Below are positions 1 through 5,968 of a stretch of 9,183 nucleotides of DNA, in pieces. A model generated the notes under the pieces. The model made no database searches, was not told the DNA's origin, and worked only from the letters and a program-made list of their open reading frames with translations. The translations under genes were made by a program, and so were the position numbers. Origin of the DNA: CAMBDR01 sp046597185 (lineage in GTDB: Bacteria > Pseudomonadota > Gammaproteobacteria > Burkholderiales > Burkholderiaceae_D); the NCBI GenBank assembly GCA_046597185.1, contig JBKJLF010000871.1, positions 1 to 9,183 of the forward strand, read 5' to 3'. Every line of letters begins with the position of its first letter. The first letter of the stretch is position 1.

Positions 1-2
1 GT

Positions 3-110
3 ATTCAGGAATTACGTGTTGCTGTGACAACAATAAAGATTTTGCACAAGTTGGGCCATTTGAAGCCTGGTGAACTTGATCAAACTGTGGGCGGCGGGAC
101 TTGTGTATAA
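3..110 (+). CDS. Possible C-terminal tail of an unidentified gene, cut by the window edge
   Basis: One plus-strand frame is open from base 3 to a TAA at 108-110 and gives about 35 residues ending in GGGTCV. The peptide has ordinary composition, with a segment resembling an amphipathic helix (VTTIKILHKLGHLKPGELDQ). I do not recognise the family, and 35 codons without a stop can occur by chance. No ribosome binding site or terminator hairpin helps. The following bases, 111-274, contain nothing I can support as a gene. If real, this gene converges on the minus-strand ATPase/TOPRIM locus that ends at 275. Confidence 0.2.
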   Translation: MQELRVAVTTIKILHKLGHLKPGELDQTVGGGTCV

Positions 111-274
111 ACGTATGTCAATAACGAGCGTGAAATCATGCGACATGGACGGCTTTCGCTGGGAGTGACGCTCAAATTATACGATGTTTGGTAAGTGCTG
201 TGCTGCAAGCAATAATGAATTGGTGCAATGCTGGCGTTGGCACTGGCATTTTCGCAGGCAAGCCATTGCGCCAA

Positions 275-640
275 TTAAAGATTCTTGATACCTTCATGCA
301 ACGCAGTTTCAAATTTTTGAAACGCGCTTAATTTGCGCAGCGGCAAAAAATTGTCGATGCGCTCGGCAACCAGATGGCGGTGTTCATCTGGCCGAAATTT
401 TTCCAGCCGCCTGCCAGATAGTCCACTGGCCAGTTTCAGTGCATCAAACAAAACCTGCTTGGGATCGGGCAAATTTTCCAGCGTGTGGATACGGCGAATC
501 TTTAAGTCGATTTTGCCATTGGGATTGCCAGCAGCCGAACGGATCGCCTGTTCGTCCAGTAGCAACCATGCTTCTGTCATTCTGATCGGCACGATGGGAA
601 TATAGGCAATGCCCAAAGCACCGAGCTGCTCACGGTGGTC
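275..640 (-). pseudogene. TOPRIM/RloB-like nuclease partner, C-terminal part only (possible -1 frameshift extension of the ATPase)
   Basis: This 121-codon stretch reads from GAC at 640 to a TAA at 275-277. It begins directly after the A-AAA-AAG run in the upstream ATPase and is in its -1 frame. An in-frame TGA lies just before the run, so the stretch has no N-terminus of its own. The sequence near its start, PIRMTEAWLLLDE, resembles the Glu plus WLL segment near the end of TOPRIM domains in RloB-type proteins. It is followed by AAGNPNG, LPDPKQ and SGRRLEKF blocks that I recall from small proteins encoded beside AAA ATPases. The usual N-terminal half of a TOPRIM protein, with its VEGxTE and DxD motifs, is absent. 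It could be translated from the internal TTG at 616, but no good ribosome binding site is visible. Either it is a deletion remnant, or it is the tail of a roughly 577-residue frameshift fusion. The family assignment is from memory of motifs, not a search. Confidence 0.55.
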
Positions 641-2007
641 TTTTTTTCACGCTGAGTGGTCAATGGGGCAATGACTGGTTCATCCGTTAAAAAAGACAAT
701 AAATCCGCCTTCGAGATAACTGGCATGGGCTTTACCAGTGGCGACCCCATGGTGCGCCATGTGCCATTGAGACAGCAAAATTGGGCAACGGTTAAACCAC
801 GTTCTCGCACTGGCCGGGTAAGAATCAGGGTATCGTTCTTTAATGAACTAACGACGCTGGGCGAATGCGTATTAATGATGATCTGCCGCAATGGATTGTC
901 TTTGGCATCCACCGCTTCATCAGGGTTGACCGCAATCGATTCCAGTAAATTGAGCATTGCAGGAATGCGCGACGGATGGATGCCATTTTCAGGTTCTTCA
1001 AGACAAATCAGGCGGCCAGCATCAGGATCGGCACTCAATATGGATAATGCCAAAAAACGCAATGTGCCATCAGACAAGGATCGGGCCGGGTGACTGACGC
1101 CGTCGCGGCTGGTTACCATCAACGTGTTGAGTCGTCGCCCTTCATCCTGATCAACGGCAACACTTTTTATATCGTTGATCAAATTGGATAATTGATTGGC
1201 AACGTAAGCTGCCGCATCCAGCCTTAACAAGGTTGCGGGCATATGCGCGCCGTTTGGGCTAACTTTCGATTCTGCGGCAAAATTGTCCGGCTGCCTTAAT
1301 GCAGAAGGCTCCAATTGAAGTAGCGCCCAAGATTGCATTTCTCGACGAGCTGCCAACACGGTTGGGTGTGAATCAGTATTGATGCCGCCGAGAATTGTTT
1401 TTGGGGAAAATGCCGCTGGCACCTTAAATGGTCTGCCAGAACTGCCATCCTGGTGCAAATTAATAATCGGCTGGCCCTCTTCAATTTCGGTCGATATGAA
1501 ATTCGTGGTGCGGCGACCGACAATAATGGAGTCGCGGAAGGGTTTGCTATGGGGAAATACTAACAGGCTTTTGGCGTTACCCTTTTGAATATAGCTCAAC
1601 TCTTCTTTCACAATTTCGATGCGCTCTGAACTTGTGGCGCTTTTCGGCACAAATTTGAGTACCAGTGTGTACTTCAGAAAAGTCGTCGATGGGTTTGTTT
1701 TTCTGCCAAAATCATCAAGTACCTCTTGCGCCACAACGAAATCGCTTTCGAATGACATTTCTTGAGTTTGCCCCGCGTTATCGCGGTGAAAAATGGCTTG
1801 TAAATCGCCCGAGCGGCCAACCGGGTCGCGCACCCGTGCCGCTGCTTCGGTCAAGGAGAAATCGGTTAAGTCGCGCAAAAACATGATGGCATCAAATAAA
1901 TTCGACTTGCCAACCCCATTGGTGCCCGCAATGCAGGTAAACGGGCCAAACGCAATTTCGGCGTTGGAAAGATTCTTGAAGCCATTTATTTTGAGCCGGA
2001 CTAACAT
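577..2007 (-). CDS. AAA (ABC-type, AAA_21-like) ATPase of a predicted defence or accessory pair
   Basis: A 476-residue predicted ATPase of the SMC/RecF-like ABC class. Counting from the chosen ATG at 2007, Walker A is GTNGVGKS at residues 28-35, right after a typical LKINGFKNL N-terminus. The ABC signature-like LSDGTLR is at 311-317. Walker B is LICLEEPENG, with the two acidic residues at 337-338, and the switch histidine lies in NTHSP at 379-383. The 29 residues encoded upstream of this ATG do not resemble the family and begin at a TTG inside a hairpin, so I reject the longer start; no strong ribosome binding site precedes 2007. Conserved-looking sequence runs to about residue 456. The last 20 residues (from TTVSSSV) come from reading on past a run of seven A and look out of frame. 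In the -1 frame at that point begins a TOPRIM-like segment. Such ATPases usually control a partner TOPRIM nuclease, as in RloAB, PARIS or OLD-type systems; function here is inferred. Confidence 0.85.
   Translation of the reverse strand: MLVRLKINGFKNLSNAEIAFGPFTCIAGTNGVGKSNLFDAIMFLRDLTDFSLTEAAARVRDPVGRSGDLQAIFHRDNAGQTQEMSFESDFVVAQEVLDDFGRKTNPSTTFLKYTLVLKFVPKSATSSERIEIVKEELSYIQKGNAKSLLVFPHSKPFRDSIIVGRRTTNFISTEIEEGQPIINLHQDGSSGRPFKVPAAFSPKTILGGINTDSHPTVLAARREMQSWALLQLEPSALRQPDNFAAESKVSPNGAHMPATLLRLDAAAYVANQLSNLINDIKSVAVDQDEGRRLNTLMVTSRDGVSHPARSLSDGTLRFLALSILSADPDAGRLICLEEPENGIHPSRIPAMLNLLESIAVNPDEAVDAKDNPLRQIIINTHSPSVVSSLKNDTLILTRPVRERGLTVAQFCCLNGTWRTMGSPLVKPMPVISKADLLSFLTDEPVIAPLTTQREKKTTVSSSVLWALPIFPSCRSE
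640..646 (-). other. A-AAA-AAG slippery heptamer between the ATPase and TOPRIM frames
   Basis: On the minus strand, the ATPase codons GAA-AAA-AAG contain A-AAA-AAG in exactly the X-XXY-YYZ phase needed for -1 slippage, the arrangement known from dnaX and many IS3-type elements. Slipping back one base joins Lys456 to GAC CAC CGT, the start of the TOPRIM-like frame. A small hairpin (CACCG / CGGTG, bases 619-637, 9-base loop) begins only 2 bases downstream, closer than the usual 5-9. No internal Shine-Dalgarno stimulator is visible upstream. A run of seven A is also a common site of replication slippage, so a simple mutation is possible. Confidence 0.4.
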
Positions 2008-2090
2008 AGTATCATTGTGCCAATTGAATAAAAGGGATTTTGGAAAATGACCTTGTGCGGAAGGTATTTTCTTCCAGGAAATAATCGTGA

Positions 2091-2125
2091 ACAATCACCG
2101 CAACCTGTCATGGTTCGGTGATTGT
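2091..2125 (-). terminator. Long hairpin between the lectin gene and the ATPase gene
   Basis: A perfect 10-base inverted repeat, ACAATCACCG and CGGTGATTGT, flanks a core that also pairs (AACC / GGTT around TGTCAT) with one C unpaired, giving a stem of about 14 pairs. It lies 36 bases past the lectin stop codon and upstream of the ATPase start, so it most likely ends lectin transcription on the minus strand. Downstream is only a loose T-rich stretch, so intrinsic termination may be weak; mRNA stabilisation or attenuation are alternatives. Confidence 0.5.
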
Positions 2126-2160
2126 AACCCACTACCCGCTTGGCAGTACTACTTTAACCC

Positions 2161-3116
2161 TTAATTCCAGCTCCAGCTTTGCCCCCAACTATTTTGGCCA
2201 TCCCACAAATGCGCATCCTGTCCATCCAGCGCGCCCCACCAGGCATCTTTGATATCCATCGCCTTGTTGGGGGCATGGGCCGGGCGCAAGGAATTGCCTG
2301 CGCCGCGCAACCAAACCTGGTTGGCTCCGCCAGTGCAATCCTGTAACAGAATTTGCGTGCCATTGGCCGTGCCGACACCATTGACGGCGACACAGCGGTT
2401 GGGGCTGGCCTTGCTGTGGATGCGGCCTTGTGCGTCTTGCCACCATTTTTGGGTTTCCGCACCATTGCACGACCATTGGTGTACCACCGCGTTGTTGTTG
2501 GTATTGCGCCCTTCCAGATCCAGACATTTACCCTTACCATTGACCAGCGTTTTCCATACCGGGGTTTCGGTCAGGCTGGTGCTTTCGATTTGCACACTCA
2601 CATTGCCCGCGCCGTTTTGGCCGATTTGTCCGGTAGCCAGCGCAATAATCACGCCATTGTCGTTCACCACAAAACTGGTGGCCGCATTGCTGCCGCTAAA
2701 GGTGTGAACCAGGTTGCGCTTGCTATCAAAAATAAACAAGCTATCGCCCGCGCCTTGCAAGCTGGCCGAGACCGTCACTTTCACGGCGGCGGCACCTGCA
2801 ATGCCCAGGGTCTGGAATAATTGCTGGTTGGCGGCATAATTGCCCGATGTCCATTGGGATGCCATGTCGGCATAGCTTTCCCATTTGCCTTCGTGCGCTT
2901 TGTCCGAGTAATTCAGCCACAGGGTTTGGCCGCCGCTGGCCGCCATCAGGTGCTGGTTGGTCCAGGCATTGACCGGTACGGAAAATCGATAGCCGGGGAA
3001 TTCGCTCGCGCACTGGGCGCGCCCTTGCTCCCACGCGCCGCTGCCGCTGGTAACACGCCAATCGTCCAGCTGGTGGATACAAATAACAGTGCTGCAAAAG
3101 ATAGAACTTTACCCAC
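2161..3116 (-). CDS. Secreted ricin-type (R-type) lectin with N-terminal lectin-like module; frameshifted near its signal peptide
   Basis: The main frame is open from 3108 to 2161, but its first ATG is only at 2946 (261 residues). Numbering from that ATG, residues 50-122 look like a CUB-like or pre-peptidase-type beta sandwich (KVTVSASL, SLFIFDSKRN). Residues about 128-261 form a ricin B beta-trefoil with three QxW repeats at Q166, Q210 and Q256 and paired cysteines. Upstream of the ATG, the same frame continues with DDWRVTSGSGAWEQG and QCASEFPG, which joins WLNYSD and GKW into one C-type-lectin-like module. The ATG at 2946 is therefore probably not the true start. A GTG at 3116, five bases after GGAG, opens a signal peptide (GKVLSFAALLFVSTS) in another frame. 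One missing base around 3060-3075 would join the two into a protein of about 318 residues. No catalytic domain is seen; a role in binding extracellular carbohydrate is inferred. Confidence 0.75.
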
Positions 3117-3120
3117 GAAT

Positions 3121-3125
3121 TCTCC
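3121..3125 (-). promoter_or_regulatory. Ribosome binding site deciding the GTG start of the lectin gene
   Basis: The minus strand reads GGAGA-ATTC-GTG, giving a GGAG core five bases before the GTG at 3116. This is the only well-placed site near the gene, and it precedes a hydrophobic signal peptide. It supports the GTG as the native start even though the downstream lectin body is now in a different frame. No comparable site precedes the internal ATG at 2946, although a TGA of the signal-peptide frame overlaps that ATG. Confidence 0.55.
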
Positions 3126-3381
3126 AATTGGTTGGTGGTTGAAAATAGTGAGCGCATGATACCTGAGCATGCTTGAGAAAGCCAGATGGATGGTAGACGG
3201 GCACTTCTAGTTCTGGCTGGCGGATGATGGCGCTGGCGGGAGCGCAAGCCCGGGTGAGGGCTTGCTCGGCTGCGGCATCGATACCGTCACCATCGGTCAA
3301 ACCCATGCGGTGGCGTTGCTGACGCTATTACCGTGAATATGAAGGTGGTCAATGATTGGGGTGCCGGGCAGGTCGTCCCGA

Positions 3382-3410
3382 TTCCTTTTTTTCAGCGACT
3401 CGATTATAAT
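3382..3410 (+). promoter_or_regulatory. Candidate sigma-70 promoter of the lacI-family gene
   Basis: A perfect TATAAT at 3405-3410 sits 17 bases after TTCCTT at 3382-3387, which is a poor -35. Transcription would start near 3417 and leave a leader of about 94 bases before the GTG at 3511. A poor -35 with a consensus -10 often implies dependence on an activator, which is an inference here. Confidence 0.4.
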
Positions 3411-3412
3411 CC

Positions 3413-3430
3413 GGTGAAACATGGTGAACC
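3413..3430. repeat. Direct repeat GGTGAAAC / GGTGAACC, 10-base period, at the lacI transcription start
   Basis: Two 8-base copies differing at one position lie at 3413-3420 and 3423-3430, exactly one helical turn apart and just downstream of the TATAAT box. The position would suit an autoregulatory site, but the repeat is short and LacI-family operators are normally inverted repeats, so this may be chance. Confidence 0.25.
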
Positions 3431-3500
3431 GATGCGCGGTATTTTTCACGCAATGTTCAGCATTTAATGATAAATCACGGGCTTTAGTCTGGTCGTTTTG

Positions 3501-3505
3501 AGGAG
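3501..3505 (+). promoter_or_regulatory. Ribosome binding site of the lacI-family gene
   Basis: AGGAG lies five bases before the GTG at 3511. It settles the choice of this non-ATG start, which opens directly into the conserved LacI helix-turn-helix. Confidence 0.75.
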
Positions 3506-3510
3506 ATTTT

Positions 3511-4359
3511 GTGGCAACAATCAAAGACGTGGCCCGCCTGGCAGGGGTGGGTGTAGGGACAGCATCAAGAGCTATTTCCGGAAAAGGTTCGATTTCGCCA
3601 CTGGCCGTGGCAAGGGTTCAATCTGCGGTGGCCGAGTTGAATTTTCATCCTTCCCAAATCGGACGTGCCTTATCTAACCGTTCTTTGGGCATGATAGGGG
3701 TGTTTGTGCCCGTCATTAGCGGCAGCTTTTATGCGCCCATCCTGCAACTGACCGATAACGAACTCTACGCCATTGGCCGCCATATGGTGTTGGTCACTGG
3801 CAGCGGCCATGGCGATATGCGCGCCCAAGCCAAGGAAGCGATTGATTCGCTGATTTTGCGCGGCTGTGACGGTATTCTGGTATTAAGCCATAGCTTGCTG
3901 GATGAAGATTTGATCGAGGTGCATCGCAAGTTTCCCAAAATCGCGATTCTGGGGCGTTATATCGAAGAACTGAGCGAGAATTGTTTTACCGTCGATGATC
4001 AGGAAGGCGGTTGTTTGGCGGCGCAAACCCTGCTCAAGCTGAAACCGGAGATGACCAGCTTGTTCTGCGCCAATGACGATATGGCCATGGGGGCGATGTG
4101 TTTCCTGCAGGAGAATGGCATCCGCATTCCGGAGGATGTGTCGGTGATCGGACATGATGACATCAAACTGGCTGCCTTTACCTCGCCACGCCTGACTTCC
4201 ATTAACTTCCCGATTGAAACCATGACCCTGCAAAGCTTGCATTGGTTGCTCAACCAGTGTTATGGCTCTGGGCATAAGGTGCAACGCGAATTTCCGATCA
4301 GCTTTACGCTGCGCGCTTCGCTCGGGCCGGTGGCCGAGCGAAGCAGCGGAGCGGCTTAA
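3511..4359 (+). CDS. LacI/GalR-family transcriptional regulator with an internal deletion
   Basis: A 282-residue repressor-type protein starting at GTG. The DNA-binding helix-turn-helix is at residues about 3-25 (TIKDVARLAG, GTASRAISG), followed by the hinge region (SQIGRALSNRS, about 50-60). The periplasmic-binding-protein-like sensor domain follows, with CDGILVLS and, later, CANDDMAMGAM (186-196) and VIGHDD (212-217). Family members are about 330-345 residues long. The usual spacing between the VDxxxGG motif (161-167 here) and AxNDDMAxGA is about 75 residues; here it is 20. About 55 residues of the first sensor subdomain's end and the interdomain crossing are therefore missing, in frame, around AAQTLLKL (170-177). 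DNA binding may survive, but normal ligand response or dimer geometry probably does not. Relatives such as GalR and AscG control sugar catabolism; the target here is unknown, and the divergent lectin gene is one candidate. The gene is convergent with a rhuM fragment whose stop codon overlaps its own. Confidence 0.85.
   Translation: MATIKDVARLAGVGVGTASRAISGKGSISPLAVARVQSAVAELNFHPSQIGRALSNRSLGMIGVFVPVISGSFYAPILQLTDNELYAIGRHMVLVTGSGHGDMRAQAKEAIDSLILRGCDGILVLSHSLLDEDLIEVHRKFPKIAILGRYIEELSENCFTVDDQEGGCLAAQTLLKLKPEMTSLFCANDDMAMGAMCFLQENGIRIPEDVSVIGHDDIKLAAFTSPRLTSINFPIETMTLQSLHWLLNQCYGSGHKVQREFPISFTLRASLGPVAERSSGAA
4315..4344. repeat. Strong 11-bp inverted repeat inside the 3' end of lacI
   Basis: GCTTCGCTCGG (4315-4325) and CCGAGCGAAGC (4334-4344) pair perfectly around the 8-base loop GCCGGTGG. 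It encodes part of the tail ASLGPVAERSSG. No T-tract follows on either strand, so a classical intrinsic terminator is unlikely. Lying 13 bases before two convergent, overlapping stop codons, it could still block or stabilise transcripts. Confidence 0.5.
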
Positions 4360-4712
4360 TTGTGTTTGAATGGCTTGGCAATCAGTCGGCGCTTGGCTTT
4401 GAATGCGCCATAGCGTTCATGCACCACTAGCTTCATTTGTTCCGGTGTGATGTTGACCTGGCCCGGCCAAAGCGGTTTGTCGCTAAACGCGATTAAACGA
4501 TCGACATTTTTGCGCCAATAATCCAGGGTTAAATCTTTACGCTCTTTCAGGCGTAATTCGGCTTGCTCCAACAAAATCAGCACCAAACGGTTGAGGGTAT
4601 CGACTTCATTCGCACTCAGGTAATTTTTTGCCACGCAGACATCGGCTTTGCGCACCTGCGCGCCTTCCCATACGGTCAGTGCCATGTTCGGCGCATTCGG
4701 GTTGGCGTGGGC
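4356..4712 (-). pseudogene. RhuM-family gene fragment, C-terminal part only
   Basis: From Ala at 4712 to the TAA at 4356 the frame reads NPNAPNMALTVWEG, VRKADVCVAKNYLS and ANEVDTLNRLVLILLEQAEL. These match my memory of the conserved C-terminal part of RhuM (virulence/Fic-associated) proteins, usually about 320-340 residues. About 200 N-terminal residues are absent, and the bases upstream of 4712 show no continuation in any frame. An ATG at 4760 would add 16 residues (MMLFLGQHSIIL) that do not resemble the family. No good ribosome binding site is visible. The end is also short, with PFKHN where longer acidic tails are usual. RhuM genes are common in accessory islands and near restriction systems. 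The TAA overlaps the lacI TAA in TTAA, consistent with a rearrangement joining the two. Confidence 0.6.
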
Positions 4713-4804
4713 TAAATTGACTGAGAGAATTATACTATGTTGCCCCAGGAAAAGCATCAATTATCTATGATTTTGTACAGTATTTTTCGCCAGGTTTGGG
4801 AGAC

Positions 4805-5776
4805 TTAACCCATCACCGTGGTGCTGTTGGCACCGATAAAAACCTGGTTCGACAGGTAGTAATCGGTAATGGCATACATCACCAGTTCAGTGGTGCCGAT
4901 GTTATGGGTCTGGTGCATGGCCCAGCGCGGCGCAAACACCGCTTCGCCTGCTTTGACGGGCACCCAATTGGTGCCCACTAACACTTCGCCCTCGCCTTGC
5001 AGCAGGCAAAACAGGGTTTCGTGGGCATGGCGGTGTAAGTTATTATATTTGCCGGGCGCAATGCGCACGATGCGCGGGTCCAGCGTTTGGCCGTCGCAGG
5101 GCAGGCGCGCGACAGAAAATTCTTGCCGGCGCTTGTCATCGCGTTCTGTCCGCAAACCCAGGCCGCTGGATAATTTCATCGCCACGCCCGGTTGCTCTTG
5201 CAAGCTGCGCTTGGCTTGAATTTTGTCGGTGAGCGCACTGATGCGGTTTTGGCGCAGGCCCTGGTAGGCATCGTCCAGCCAGCGTTGCAGCAGGGCCTGG
5301 GTGGCTTCGCTGGCGCTGTTGGGGAGCATGGCGGGCGCTGTGGGTATAACCGCAGCAAGCGCCGCTTCGCCAGTTTGTCGTTTTGCCAAGGCGCGTTGTA
5401 AGGCGCAATCGAATTGATACGCGGCAAAATCATGCACCAGCAAACTGACCGGGTCAGCCTGGGCCTGGCGTTGAATTTGCAATTCAAAATACAAGCAAAA
5501 CGTGGGCAAGCGGCTCAAATCATCCGCCATTTCACTGGCCGCCGCGCGTGGCGTCGGTGCGCATAATGCATCAAGCGCGGGTAACAAGCTGGGCCAAGGG
5601 CGGGCATGGGGATTGGTTGCGGCCAACAGCGCGTAAGCCTGGTAACGTGCCTGTTCGGCATGTTGCAAGAGTGGGTAAAGATAGTGGTAATCCTCAGGCG
5701 TTGCCCAACCCGCTGCCAGCATGTGGAAAAGGGGATGCTGCCACATGGGCAAATCTGTCAGCGGTGTCGGTGTCAT
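4805..5776 (-). CDS. Two-domain cupin protein, function unknown
   Basis: A 323-residue protein. I chose the ATG at 5776 because AAGGA lies six bases before it; an upstream ATG at 5836 would add 20 unlikely residues. Residues 1 to about 200 form a mostly alpha-helical region of unknown fold, with the block LPTFCLYFELQIQRQA, which looks conserved by its composition. Residues about 225-323 are a cupin barrel. Motif 1 contains HRHAHE at 248-253, supplying likely metal-binding histidines, and motif 2 reads AGEAVFAPRW with H288 and N292. Cupins of this kind bind Fe, Mn or Ni and act as dioxygenases, isomerases or sensors; nothing seen selects one. The glutamate of motif 1 is offset by one position from the classical spacing. 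No signal peptide or membrane segment is visible, so the protein is probably cytosolic. It is transcribed divergently from the helicase gene. Confidence 0.8.
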   Translation of the reverse strand: MTPTPLTDLPMWQHPLFHMLAAGWATPEDYHYLYPLLQHAEQARYQAYALLAATNPHARPWPSLLPALDALCAPTPRAAASEMADDLSRLPTFCLYFELQIQRQAQADPVSLLVHDFAAYQFDCALQRALAKRQTGEAALAAVIPTAPAMLPNSASEATQALLQRWLDDAYQGLRQNRISALTDKIQAKRSLQEQPGVAMKLSSGLGLRTERDDKRRQEFSVARLPCDGQTLDPRIVRIAPGKYNNLHRHAHETLFCLLQGEGEVLVGTNWVPVKAGEAVFAPRWAMHQTHNIGTTELVMYAITDYYLSNQVFIGANSTTVMG

Positions 5777-5809
5777 GATGGTTCCTTGAAAAAAAGCGCC
5801 TGCAAAATT

Positions 5810-5843
5810 AGCAAAAGCGTAGAAAAAACGGAGCAAAAGTGTA
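5810..5843. repeat. Pair of 12-base direct repeats, 22-base period, in the cupin leader
   Basis: AGCAAAAGCGTA (5810-5821) and AGCAAAAGTGTA (5832-5843) differ at one base and are spaced 22 bases start to start, about two helical turns. A weaker relative, ATCAAAAGCACA, follows at 5843. They lie between the predicted cupin promoter and its start codon, in an A-rich stretch, and could be tandem operator sites or simple sequence drift. Confidence 0.4.
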
Positions 5844-5909
5844 TCAAAAGCACAGCAGGTTCGAAAAAATGGCGGCGTGCTACCGTGAATAATGGGGTGC
5901 GCAAGCTAT

Positions 5910-5938
5910 ATTGTAGTCCGGCTACCGCCCGGCGTAAA
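5910..5938 (-). promoter_or_regulatory. Candidate sigma-70 promoter of the cupin gene
   Basis: On the minus strand TTTACG (5938-5933) is followed, after exactly 17 bases, by TACAAT (5915-5910), matching the consensus at four and five positions. Transcription would begin near 5903 and give a leader of about 127 bases. The spacer contains a GC-rich inverted repeat (CCGG on both sides of GCGGTAG). Confidence 0.5.
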
Positions 5939-5968
5939 TTTTTGCGGCAAGTTTTTACTCGGCACAGG

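Larger units (their letters stand above)
3117..3510. other. Intergenic control region between divergent lectin and lacI genes
   Basis: These 394 bases separate two divergent genes. Short minus-strand frames exist (about 65 and 75 codons), but none has a ribosome binding site or a recognisable domain. Visible elements are the lectin ribosome binding site at 3121-3125, a palindromic AGCATGCT core near 3165-3175, the lacI promoter candidate at 3382-3410, a direct repeat at 3413-3430 and the lacI ribosome binding site at 3501-3505. I found no convincing lectin promoter and no clear classical LacI-type operator. Confidence 0.4.

Noticed and set aside
2008..2094. N-terminal extension of the ATPase from a TTG at 2094
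   Set aside because: The added 29 residues lack family character and begin inside the hairpin at 2091-2125; the ATG at 2007 matches the usual start of this ATPase type.
3109..3306. Minus-strand open frame beginning MGLTDGDGIDAAAEQ
   Set aside because: It has plausible composition, but no ribosome binding site and no recognised family, and it overlaps the lectin start region. Treated as intergenic.
3369..3392. GC-rich inverted repeat followed by seven T (CGGG...CCCG then TTTTTTT), resembling a plus-strand terminator
   Set aside because: The stem is only about four pairs, a gap separates it from the T run, and no plus-strand gene lies upstream.
3297..3524. Minus-strand 75-codon frame over the lacI start
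   Set aside because: It covers the lacI ribosome binding site and promoter and has irregular composition with no domain; a chance open frame.
5777..5836. Longer start of the cupin protein at an ATG at 5836
   Set aside because: The ATG at 5776 has a well-placed AAGGA site, while the extension is a low-complexity A-rich leader translated by chance.
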